Positions 1-5,987 of a DNA stretch of 6,822 nucleotides are shown here, one piece after another. The translations under genes were made by a program, and so were the position numbers. The stretch lies in contig NZ_JAGIRL010000050.1 in NCBI RefSeq assembly GCF_019012925.1, positions 1-6,822 of the forward strand. The letters run 5' to 3'. Under the pieces are notes generated by a model that did not search any database, had not been told where the DNA came from, and worked only from the letters and a program-made list of their open reading frames with translations. The first letter of the stretch is position 1. Every line of letters begins with the position of its first letter. Source of the stretch: Fusobacterium sp. GTDB taxonomy: Bacteria > Fusobacteriota > Fusobacteriia > Fusobacteriales > Fusobacteriaceae.

Positions 1-222
1 AAAGTCTCTTGTTATCTTCTCCTCTAGTGAGTATGGACTTAAACTATATACTCCTGGTAAGTCAACTAGTTGTATCTCCTCTCCCTTGTAGATAAATGTT
101 GCTTCTTTCTTCTCTACTGTTACTCCAGGCCAGTTTCCTACTTTTAATTTTGAACCTGCAATAGCATTGATCAAAGCTGATTTTCCTACGTTTGGATTCC
201 CTGTAAATGCTAATTTTATCAT
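1..222 (-). CDS. feoB: Ferrous iron transport protein FeoB, N-terminal fragment (cut by window edge)
   Basis: FeoB is the inner-membrane Fe(II) transporter with an N-terminal GTPase (G) domain. Only the first 74 codons are visible; the reading frame is open to base 1, so the gene continues beyond the window and this is not a pseudogene. The visible part is the start of the G domain: the G1/P-loop GNPNVGKS at residues 8-15, the switch I segment [11 protein letters not shown] at 29-39 with the G2 threonine T35, and the G3 motif DLPG at 54-57 followed by VYSLSPYS. This combination is diagnostic for FeoB. The ATG at 222-220 is preceded on the minus strand by GAGGAG about 8 nt upstream, which fixes the start. 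The gene lies 22 nt downstream of feoA and is almost certainly cotranscribed with it. Later G motifs and the membrane domain cannot be checked here. Confidence 0.95.
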   Translation of the reverse strand, partial: MIKLAFTGNPNVGKSALINAIAGSKLKVGNWPGVTVEKKEATFIYKGEEIQLVDLPGVYSLSPYSLEEKITRDF

Positions 223-244
223 TTTCTTCTCTCCTCTATTTTAA

Positions 245-475
245 TTATTCTTCAACCTTTTCCACTTCAATATTTTTTGCATCTTCTTTTCTTATTGCTA
301 TCCCTGTACTCTTCACGATATACTCTTGTGGATCCCCTAAAGGAGCATTTCTCTCTAACTTAATAGTCTCACCAGCAGTTACTCCCATATCTACTAGTCT
401 CTTCTTTAGTTCCCCAATTCTCCCTATTTTTATGATTCTAGCTTTCTCTCCATTTTTTAAATCACACAGTTGCAT
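245..475 (-). CDS. feoA: Ferrous iron transport accessory protein FeoA
   Basis: FeoA is a small cytosolic SH3-like protein that works with FeoB in Fe(II) uptake. The 76-residue product has the usual family order: an N-terminal LKNGEKARI strand, the RLVDMGVTAGETIKL segment, then APLGDP and a closing TGIAIRKEDAKNIEV strand, ending in an acidic tail. An upstream in-frame ATG at 487 would give 80 aa, but nothing like a ribosome site precedes it. A GGAGG sequence lies inside those extra codons, 5 nt before the ATG at 475-473, so I choose the shorter start, which also begins like other FeoA proteins. It is the first gene of the visible feo operon, 22 nt upstream of feoB, and is divergent from the response regulator gene. 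Confidence 0.93.
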   Translation of the reverse strand: MQLCDLKNGEKARIIKIGRIGELKKRLVDMGVTAGETIKLERNAPLGDPQEYIVKSTGIAIRKEDAKNIEVEKVEE

Positions 476-488
476 TTTTTCCTCCATA
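476..488 (-). promoter_or_regulatory. Ribosome binding site that decides the feoA start
   Basis: On the minus strand GGAGG is followed by AAAAA and then the ATG at 475-473. The upstream ATG at 487-485 overlaps this Shine-Dalgarno and has only AT-rich sequence ahead of it, so the downstream ATG is preferred. Confidence 0.7.
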
Positions 489-519
489 TTATAAATTGTT
501 TGTCTTGCAAATCATTTAG

Positions 520-545
520 TTTTATAATACTATATTATTATAAAA
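520..545. promoter_or_regulatory. Interrupted palindrome in the feo / two-component intergenic region (possible operator)
   Basis: The arms TTTTATAATA (520-529) and TATTATAAAA (536-545) are perfect 10-bp inverted repeats around the 6-nt centre CTATAT. On the minus strand the element contains -10-like hexamers TATAAT (542-537) and TATTAT (529-524), about 50-70 nt ahead of feoA, where the feo promoter is expected; no good -35 hexamer is visible for either. Iron-responsive repressors (Fur or DtxR types) commonly bind palindromes at feo promoters, so an iron operator is possible. The sequence does not closely match a Fur or DtxR consensus, and AT-rich spacers produce such repeats by chance fairly easily. 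Confidence 0.35.
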
Positions 546-581
546 AAATTATACATTTCATATAGAAAATTATATATTTTT

Positions 582-610
582 TTGTTAAAATATATGTAAT
601 AATCTATTTT
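582..610 (+). promoter_or_regulatory. Possible promoter of the two-component operon
   Basis: TTGTTA (582-587) and TATTTT (605-610) are separated by 17 nt and lie about 40 nt upstream of the response regulator ATG. Both hexamers deviate from consensus and the surroundings are nearly all A/T, so this is only a plausible sigma-70 site. An AAAGGA ribosome site follows at 633-638. Confidence 0.35.
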
Positions 611-648
611 TAAAATATATAAAACATTTATGAAAGGATTTAAATTCA

Positions 649-1314
649 ATGGTTAGAATATGTCTTATTGAAGATGAGAGTGATCTACATCAAATTTTAA
701 AATTTTATTTGGAAAAATCAGGATTTTCAGTATACTCTTGTAAAAATATTCAAGAGAGTACAAAATATTTAAAGGAAGCTATTGATCTGTGGGTTGTAGA
801 TATAATGCTACCTGATGGAAACGGACTAGAGTTACTAAAGACTATAAAGGGCAATAACAGTAAAGCACCTGTAATTATAATATCTGCTAAAGGAGATTGT
901 TTTGATAGAGTTACTGGATTTGAAATAGGTTGTGATGACTATATTTCAAAACCATTCCTTCCAGCTGAATTGGTTTATAGAGTGGAAAAACTACTAAAAA
1001 CAACTCAGTATGAAAAAGAGGAAAACAACCTCTCTATTATTGAGATACCACCATACAAGATAGATATCACAAAAAGGGTTATCTCTCTTAATGATGATGT
1101 GCTAGAAATTACAAGTAGAGAGTATGATATTATCTGCTTCTTTATTGAGCATAAAGGACAAGCTATTTCTAGAGAGTTTTTACTTAACTCTATCTGGAGT
1201 AATGATTATTTTGGAAGTGATAGAGTTGTGGATAACTACATAAAAAATATTAGGAAAAAACTTCCATTTTTTGCAATTGAAACTATCTATGGTTTTGGGT
1301 ATAGGTATAATTAA
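649..1314 (+). CDS. OmpR/PhoB-family response regulator
   Basis: This 221-aa cytosolic transcription factor is predicted to be phosphorylated by the adjacent kinase. The receiver domain spans roughly residues 1-118: acidic pocket E8-D9, phospho-acceptor D51 in VVDIMLPDGNG, the switch Ser at S79 in IIISAKGD, and the conserved lysine K101 in YISKPF. A winged-helix DNA-binding domain follows at about 127-221, with LEITSREYDIICFF and the recognition-helix region DRVVDNYIKNIRKKL, ending in the wing motif IYGFGYRYN. Length and domain order are standard for the family. The start at 649 has AAAGGA 10 nt upstream. The stop codon shares one base with the kinase start (TAATG), so translation is probably coupled. 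The gene diverges from the feo operon. Its target genes cannot be read from the sequence; I do not assign a named system. Confidence 0.93.
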   Translation: MVRICLIEDESDLHQILKFYLEKSGFSVYSCKNIQESTKYLKEAIDLWVVDIMLPDGNGLELLKTIKGNNSKAPVIIISAKGDCFDRVTGFEIGCDDYISKPFLPAELVYRVEKLLKTTQYEKEENNLSIIEIPPYKIDITKRVISLNDDVLEITSREYDIICFFIEHKGQAISREFLLNSIWSNDYFGSDRVVDNYIKNIRKKLPFFAIETIYGFGYRYN

Positions 1315-2618
1315 TGAAGATGAGAAGTATTAAGTTTAAATTTATTATCTATGGAATTTTATTTGGTTTAATTATTATGTCAACCTCAATACTTACTGTA
1401 TATTACTGGTCGTTTACATATTTTGAAAAACTCTTTGAAGACCAGATAATCTCAACACACACTCTAAATAAAAAAGAGACTCTTGGAGTTAAGAATGAAT
1501 GGATACTCGGTGTATCTACAAATTCAATTGAAGTGGTTCAAGGAGTACATGGAGATGAACTGGCCACTATTATTGAGGATAGGGCACAATCTCAAAAAAA
1601 ATCCAATCAATTTTATCATGAAAATCTTTCAGATAAAAAAATTCTATGTAATATAAAATTAGATACTCAAAATGGAGAAACTATCTATCAATACTCAATT
1701 ATTAGAGATATTTATGCTGAGATATTCCCTAAAATCTGTCTTTACTTCATCTGTTTTACTATTTTTTTAATATTTCTTTCAATATGCTATACTAATTTTA
1801 TTAGCAACAGATTGTATCAAGATATTTATAAATTAAGGGTATATACTAAAAAAATCACTAAAAAAGAGAAAATAGATGAAATTGTAATTGATAGTGAGGA
1901 TAAAGAGTTGCAAAATTTAGTAAATGATCTAAAAATTCTAAAAGACACATTAGATAGAGAAGAGGCTCTTAGGCAATCTACTCTACAGTATATCTCTCAT
2001 GAAATGAAGACTCCTATTATGATTATTGAAGGTTATACCTCTTCTGCTAAAGATAATCTTTTTCCGAAAGGTGATCTCAACTCTACTTTGGATACTATAC
2101 TAGCTCAAGCATATAGAATTAAGCAGAAAGTTCGTGATTTAATTACAATTATAAAAGTGGAATCCAATGATTATTATTTTTCTACTGCTACTTCAGTTAA
2201 TATCTATGATACTATACAGGAGATCTTAATTTTACTTAAATATAATTACTCAAATAAAAAAGTAGAACTTAATATCCCTTCAAACTATTTTATCGAGTGT
2301 GATAAGGAGCAACTAAAGATAATTTTTGAAAATTTAATAACCAATCAAATTAAATATTCTGACACTTTTTTCTCTATAACCTGTGAAAAAAAAGAGGATA
2401 CACTATATATGCACTTCTTTAATGATGGAGAAAAAATAGGGGAACAGATAAAGCCATATCTATTTTCACCATTTGTTAAAGAGTATCATGGAGGAAGTGG
2501 TCTAGGTCTCTCTATTTGCAAAACAATTATTTCAAAGTTAAATGGAGATATCTATTTGGAAGACACAACTGCTGGAAACCTCTTCACTGTGGAGTTTAAC
2601 TCATTTTTAGAAAAATAA
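1314..2618 (+). CDS. Membrane sensor histidine kinase, partner of the upstream regulator
   Basis: This 434-aa inner-membrane kinase autophosphorylates on histidine and should pass phosphate to the regulator encoded just before it. Two hydrophobic segments, at about residues 9-36 and 140-162, flank an extracytoplasmic domain of about 100 residues (37-139) that I do not recognise. A linker (about 163-215, HAMP-like position but not clearly HAMP) leads to the dimerisation domain with H229 in the H-box SHEMKTP. The ATPase domain shows the N box ENLITNQIKYS (N340, N344), a G1-like NDGEKIG (370-376), the F box LFSPF (383-387) and G2 GGSGLGLSI (393-401). In G1 the usual DNG reads NDG, a variant found in many kinases. 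The ATG overlaps the regulator stop by 1 nt and the only ribosome site nearby is weak, which fits translational coupling. A hairpin terminator follows directly. The stimulus is unknown. Confidence 0.92.
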   Translation: MKMRSIKFKFIIYGILFGLIIMSTSILTVYYWSFTYFEKLFEDQIISTHTLNKKETLGVKNEWILGVSTNSIEVVQGVHGDELATIIEDRAQSQKKSNQFYHENLSDKKILCNIKLDTQNGETIYQYSIIRDIYAEIFPKICLYFICFTIFLIFLSICYTNFISNRLYQDIYKLRVYTKKITKKEKIDEIVIDSEDKELQNLVNDLKILKDTLDREEALRQSTLQYISHEMKTPIMIIEGYTSSAKDNLFPKGDLNSTLDTILAQAYRIKQKVRDLITIIKVESNDYYFSTATSVNIYDTIQEILILLKYNYSNKKVELNIPSNYFIECDKEQLKIIFENLITNQIKYSDTFFSITCEKKEDTLYMHFFNDGEKIGEQIKPYLFSPFVKEYHGGSGLGLSICKTIISKLNGDIYLEDTTAGNLFTVEFNSFLEK

Positions 2619-2630
2619 TTTGTACAATTT

Positions 2631-2674
2631 GAACGATTTTATTTTATTTTTAAATAAAATTGTTCTTTTTTTTT
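2631..2674 (+). terminator. Rho-independent terminator after the histidine kinase
   Basis: Arms 2631-2644 (GAACGATTTTATTT) and 2652-2665 (AAATAAAATTGTTC) pair over 14 positions with one G-U pair and a 7-nt loop, followed by nine T residues (2666-2674). It begins 12 nt after the kinase stop and ends the two-component operon before the next promoter. Confidence 0.85.
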
Positions 2675-2685
2675 ACAAATTATAC

Positions 2686-2714
2686 TTGACTTTTTTAATG
2701 CACAGGAATATAAT
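2686..2714 (+). promoter_or_regulatory. Strong sigma-70-type promoter of the redox operon
   Basis: TTGACT (2686-2691) and TATAAT (2709-2714) are separated by exactly 17 nt, one base from the full consensus. Transcription should start near 2721, giving a leader of about 60 nt before the dehydrogenase ATG at 2783. It lies immediately downstream of the kinase terminator, so the redox operon is an independent transcription unit. Confidence 0.85.
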
Positions 2715-2715
2715 G

Positions 2716-2731
2716 AGTTATATAGATAACT
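2716..2731. promoter_or_regulatory. Inverted repeat overlapping the predicted transcription start (possible operator)
   Basis: AGTTAT (2716-2721) and ATAACT (2726-2731) are perfect 6-bp inverted arms around ATAG. The repeat begins 2 nt after the -10 hexamer and covers the expected +1, where a bound repressor would block initiation. It resembles in layout, but does not match, the Rex site TTGTTA-N6-TAACAA-type palindrome. The regulator is unknown and the repeat is short, so this is a candidate only. Confidence 0.35.
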
Positions 2732-2775
2732 AATCAAGTATAGATTAAATATTGTTGATAGATTAAAAGAGGGGG
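2722..2775 (+). repeat. Three ATAGAT hexamers at 18-nt period in the leader
   Basis: ATAGAT occurs at 2722-2727, 2740-2745 and 2758-2763, each start exactly 18 nt after the last. The second and third copies extend to a 10-bp direct repeat ATAGATTAAA (2740-2749 and 2758-2767). The third copy abuts the purine-rich ribosome site GAGGGGG (2769-2775). It may be a protein-binding array, or chance in an AT-rich leader. Confidence 0.4.
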
Positions 2776-2782
2776 TCATTTT

Positions 2783-4702
2783 ATGCTTTTTAAAACTAGT
2801 GAAATCCACGAGGAGTTACGTAAAAAGGTTAGAGAGTTTGCTGAAACAGAAGTTAAACCAATTGCTTTTTCTTTAGATCAAAATAATGAATTTCCTACTG
2901 AAGCTATTAAAAAATTTGCTGAATTGGGACTTATGGGTATACCTTATCCTAAAGAGTATGGTGGGGCAGGTATGGACACTTTAAGCTATGCTATAGCTGT
3001 TGAAGAGTTATCAAGAGTTGATGGTGGTACAGGAGTTATACTCTCAGCACATGTTTCTTTAGGTACCTATCCTATCTATGCTTTTGGAACTGAAGAACAA
3101 AAACAAAAATATCTTATCCCTTTAGCTTCTGGTGAAAAACTTGGGGCTTTTGGATTAACTGAACCAAATGCAGGAAGTGATGCAGGAGGAACTGAAACTA
3201 CGGCTGAATTAGTTGGAGATCACTACATTTTAAATGGTGGTAAAATATTTATAACAAATGCTGATAAAGCTGATACATATGTTGTCTTTGCTGTTACTAC
3301 TCCAGATATAGGAACAAGAGGAATAAGTGCCTTTATTGTAGAAAAAGGGTGGGAAGGATTTACATTTGGTGATCATTATGACAAGATGGGAATCCGTTCA
3401 TCGTCTACTGCTGAACTAATTTTTAATAATGTTAAAGTTCCTAAAGAGAATCTTCTTGGAAAAGAGGGAGAAGGATTCAAAATTGCAATGGCTACCCTTG
3501 ATGGTGGTAGAATTGGAATAGCTTCTCAAGCTCTAGGAATTGCACAAGGAGCTTATGAAAATGCTCTTGAGTATGCTAAAGAGAGAGTACAATTTGGAAA
3601 ACCAATAGCTCAACAACAGATCATATCTTTCAAGTTAGCTGATATGGCAACAAAATTGAGAGCAGCTAGATTTTTAGTATATAGTGCTGCTGAATTAAAA
3701 GAGAATCACGAACCTTTCGGTATGGAATCAGCTATGGCTAAACAATATGCTTCTGATATATGTCTTGAGGTAGTTAATGATGCTTTACAAATATTTGGTG
3801 GATCTGGTTACTTAAAAGGAATGGAAGTAGAACGTGCTTATAGAGATGCTAAAATTTGTACTATCTATGAGGGAACTAATGAGATTCAAAGAGTAGTTAT
3901 AGCTTCTCATATCATTGGAAAAATGCCTAAAGCTGAATCAACTAAGAAAAAAGCAAAAGGAAATGGTGGAGCAACTGGACTTCGTAAAAACATTATTTTT
4001 AAAGATGGAACTATGGAAGAAAAAGTTAATGCACTAGTTGAAAGTTTAAAAAATGATGGTTATGATTTCACTGTTGGAATACCTTTAGACACACCAATTC
4101 CTCAAGCTGAGCGTGTAGTAAGTGCTGGAAAAGGAATTGGAGCAAAAGAAAATATGAAGCTTATTGAAGATTTAGCTATTCAGGCTGGAGCTGCAATCGG
4201 GTCATCAAGACCTGTAGCTGAAACTTTAAGATACCTTCCTCTAAATCGTTATGTAGGAATGTCTGGTCAAAAATTCAACGGTAACCTTTACATTGCCTGC
4301 GGTATTTCGGGAGCAGGGCAACACTTAAAAGGAATTAAAGATGCTACTACAATAGTTGCTATCAATACAAATCCTAATGCTCCTATATTTAAAAACTCTG
4401 ATTATGGAATTGTTGGAGATGTCAAGGAGATCCTTCCTCTATTGACTAAGGCTTTGGACAATGGTGAACCTAAGACTCCAGCTCCTCCTATGAAAAAAAT
4501 GAAGAGAGTAGTTCCAAAACCAAGTAGACCTTCATCTTGGAAAAGATATGTATGTGGTGGTTGTGGTTATGAGTATGATCCAGCAATTGGAGATGAAGAA
4601 AACGAAATTGCTGAAGGAACACTTTTTGAAAAATTAACTGAAGAATGGATTTGTCCAGACTGTGGTGAAGAAAAAACTGCTTTTATTGAGATAGAAGATT
4701 AA
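2783..4702 (+). CDS. Acyl-CoA dehydrogenase / ETF-alpha C-terminal domain / rubredoxin fusion
   Basis: This 639-aa soluble flavoprotein should oxidise (or in reverse reduce) a short-chain acyl-CoA and pass electrons along its own chain. Residues 1 to about 380 form a complete acyl-CoA dehydrogenase of the butyryl-CoA type: signature AFGLTEPNAGSD (122-133), second signature QIFGGSGYLKGMEVERAYRD (336-355), and catalytic base E363 in YEGTNEIQR. A charged linker (about 381-425) leads to an ETF-alpha C-terminal FAD domain (about 430-558): SAGKGIG, GSSRP with R476, VGMSG, and YIACGISGAGQH with H514, then AINTNPNAPIF and DYGIVGD. The N-terminal ETF-alpha domain is absent. A Pro/Lys-rich tether (about 560-586) joins a rubredoxin (588-633) with iron ligands C591, C594, C624 and C627 in CGGCG and CPDCG. 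The start has GAGGGGG 7 nt upstream. The gene is followed after 18 nt by a flavodiiron protein, the classic rubredoxin acceptor. The substrate chain length is not proved by the sequence. Confidence 0.94.
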   Translation: MLFKTSEIHEELRKKVREFAETEVKPIAFSLDQNNEFPTEAIKKFAELGLMGIPYPKEYGGAGMDTLSYAIAVEELSRVDGGTGVILSAHVSLGTYPIYAFGTEEQKQKYLIPLASGEKLGAFGLTEPNAGSDAGGTETTAELVGDHYILNGGKIFITNADKADTYVVFAVTTPDIGTRGISAFIVEKGWEGFTFGDHYDKMGIRSSSTAELIFNNVKVPKENLLGKEGEGFKIAMATLDGGRIGIASQALGIAQGAYENALEYAKERVQFGKPIAQQQIISFKLADMATKLRAARFLVYSAAELKENHEPFGMESAMAKQYASDICLEVVNDALQIFGGSGYLKGMEVERAYRDAKICTIYEGTNEIQRVVIASHIIGKMPKAESTKKKAKGNGGATGLRKNIIFKDGTMEEKVNALVESLKNDGYDFTVGIPLDTPIPQAERVVSAGKGIGAKENMKLIEDLAIQAGAAIGSSRPVAETLRYLPLNRYVGMSGQKFNGNLYIACGISGAGQHLKGIKDATTIVAINTNPNAPIFKNSDYGIVGDVKEILPLLTKALDNGEPKTPAPPMKKMKRVVPKPSRPSSWKRYVCGGCGYEYDPAIGDEENEIAEGTLFEKLTEEWICPDCGEEKTAFIEIED

Positions 4703-4706
4703 TCTT

Positions 4707-4712
4707 AGGAGG
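4707..4712 (+). promoter_or_regulatory. Consensus ribosome binding site of the flavodiiron gene
   Basis: A perfect AGGAGG lies in the 18-nt gap between the two redox genes, 8 nt before the ATG at 4721. No terminator or promoter is seen in the gap, so the two genes form one operon with the second independently and strongly translated. Confidence 0.85.
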
Positions 4713-4720
4713 AAGATACT

Positions 4721-5920
4721 ATGCATAACGTAAGAAAGATAACTGATGATCTATACTGGGTAGGAGGAGATGAACACCGTCTACACCTATTTGAAAATAT
4801 ACACCCCATATCTAGAGGAGTTTCTTATAACTCTTATCTACTTTTAGATAAAAAAACAGTCCTATTTGATACTGTGGATTGGGCAATAGGACGTCAATTT
4901 ATAGAGAATATAAAATATGTTTTAAAAGATAGAAAATTAGATTATATGGTAATCAATCATATGGAACCTGACCATGCTGCAATGATACAAGAGATCATAA
5001 TGCATTACCCTGAAGTAAAAGTTATTAGTTCTGAAAAAGCTTTCTATCTTATGAATCAATTTGGATTTAATGTAGATCCTGAAAAGTGTGAGACAGTTGT
5101 TGAAGGAGATACAAAATCTTTTGGTAAACATAAAATACTATTTGTAGCCGCTCCTATGGTTCACTGGCCAGAAGCTATGGTAAGTTTTGATTTAACAAAT
5201 GGAGTGCTATTTAGTGCTGATGCCTTTGGAAGTTTTGGAGCTTTAGATGGAAAACTTTTCAATGATGAGGTAAATTTTGATAGAGATTGGATAGATGATG
5301 CTAGAAGATACTATACTAATATAGTTGGTAAGTATGGACCTCATGTACAAGCTCTTTTGAAAAAAGCTAGTGGTATAGATATTAAAATGATCTGTCCTCT
5401 TCATGGTCCAGTATGGAGAAATAACTTTGAGTATTTCTTGGATAAATATAATAGATGGAGTAAATATATTCCAGAAGAAAAAGGAGTTATGATCGTCTAC
5501 GCTTCAATGTATGGAAATACTGAAAATGCTGCATCTGTACTAGCTACTAAACTAGTAGAAAAAGGTATGACTAATGTTCATATGTACGATGTTTCAAAAG
5601 TTCATGTTTCTGAATTAATAGCTGAAACTTTTAGATATAGTCATATTGTTCTTGCATCTGTTACTTACAACCTTGGAATCTACCCTCTAATGCATAATTA
5701 TCTAATGGATATGAAAGCACTAAATGTACAAAAAAGAACTGTAGCTGTAGTTGAAAATGGTTCTTGGGCTTGTAAATCAGGTAGCTTAATGATGAAATGT
5801 TTAGAAGAGATGAAAGATATGAATATTTTAAATGAAAAAGTTACTTTAACATCATCTATGACAGATGATAACCATATTGAAATGGATAGTTTAGTTGATG
5901 CTATACTTACTTCTATGTAA
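4721..5920 (+). CDS. Flavodiiron protein (FprA / rubredoxin:oxygen oxidoreductase family)
   Basis: This 399-aa cytosolic enzyme reduces O2 to water and/or NO to N2O with electrons usually supplied by rubredoxin. Residues 1 to about 250 are the metallo-beta-lactamase-like diiron domain with all ligands present: H80, E82, D84 and H85 in HMEPDH, H148 in MVHWPEAM, D167 in SADAFG and H228 in CPLHGP. The typical ISRGVSYNSYL segment lies at 30-40. A flavodoxin domain follows (about 255-399) with the FMN phosphate loop YASMYGNTE (260-268), the TYNLGIYP loop (315-322) and ENGSWACKSG (345-354). The length is that of a class A two-domain enzyme; there is no fused rubredoxin here, which instead sits on the preceding gene product. 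The start has AGGAGG 8 nt upstream. Whether O2 or NO is the main substrate cannot be told from sequence; coupling to the upstream fusion is inferred from gene order and family biochemistry. Confidence 0.95.
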   Translation: MHNVRKITDDLYWVGGDEHRLHLFENIHPISRGVSYNSYLLLDKKTVLFDTVDWAIGRQFIENIKYVLKDRKLDYMVINHMEPDHAAMIQEIIMHYPEVKVISSEKAFYLMNQFGFNVDPEKCETVVEGDTKSFGKHKILFVAAPMVHWPEAMVSFDLTNGVLFSADAFGSFGALDGKLFNDEVNFDRDWIDDARRYYTNIVGKYGPHVQALLKKASGIDIKMICPLHGPVWRNNFEYFLDKYNRWSKYIPEEKGVMIVYASMYGNTENAASVLATKLVEKGMTNVHMYDVSKVHVSELIAETFRYSHIVLASVTYNLGIYPLMHNYLMDMKALNVQKRTVAVVENGSWACKSGSLMMKCLEEMKDMNILNEKVTLTSSMTDDNHIEMDSLVDAILTSM

Positions 5921-5947
5921 AAATTAATTATTTTCTCATAAAATTAT

Positions 5948-5980
5948 AAAAAGGTTAGTGGTATATTCACTAACCTTTTT
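5948..5980. terminator. Bidirectional terminator between converging genes
   Basis: A perfect 13-bp stem, AAAAAGGTTAGTG (5948-5960) against CACTAACCTTTTT (5968-5980), with a 7-nt loop, leaves a T-run on both strands. It sits between the flavodiiron stop (5918-5920) and the stop of the minus-strand ABC ATPase (5990-5988), so it can end both transcripts. Confidence 0.88.
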
Positions 5981-5987
5981 AAATTTA

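Noticed and set aside
1..222. Truncated feoB as a pseudogene
   Set aside because: The frame is intact up to base 1, so the shortness reflects only the window boundary.
207..494. Plus-strand open frame of 95 codons
   Set aside because: It is antisense to feoA, whose family match and ribosome site are clear; the Ser/Phe/Ile-rich product is a typical shadow.
541..630. AT-rich tract as a replication origin or repeat element
   Set aside because: No DnaA boxes, iterons or ordered repeats are visible; it is ordinary promoter-spacer composition in a low-GC genome.
4937..5131. Minus-strand open frame of 64 codons
   Set aside because: It lies antisense inside the diiron domain of the flavodiiron gene and has no recognisable family or ribosome site.
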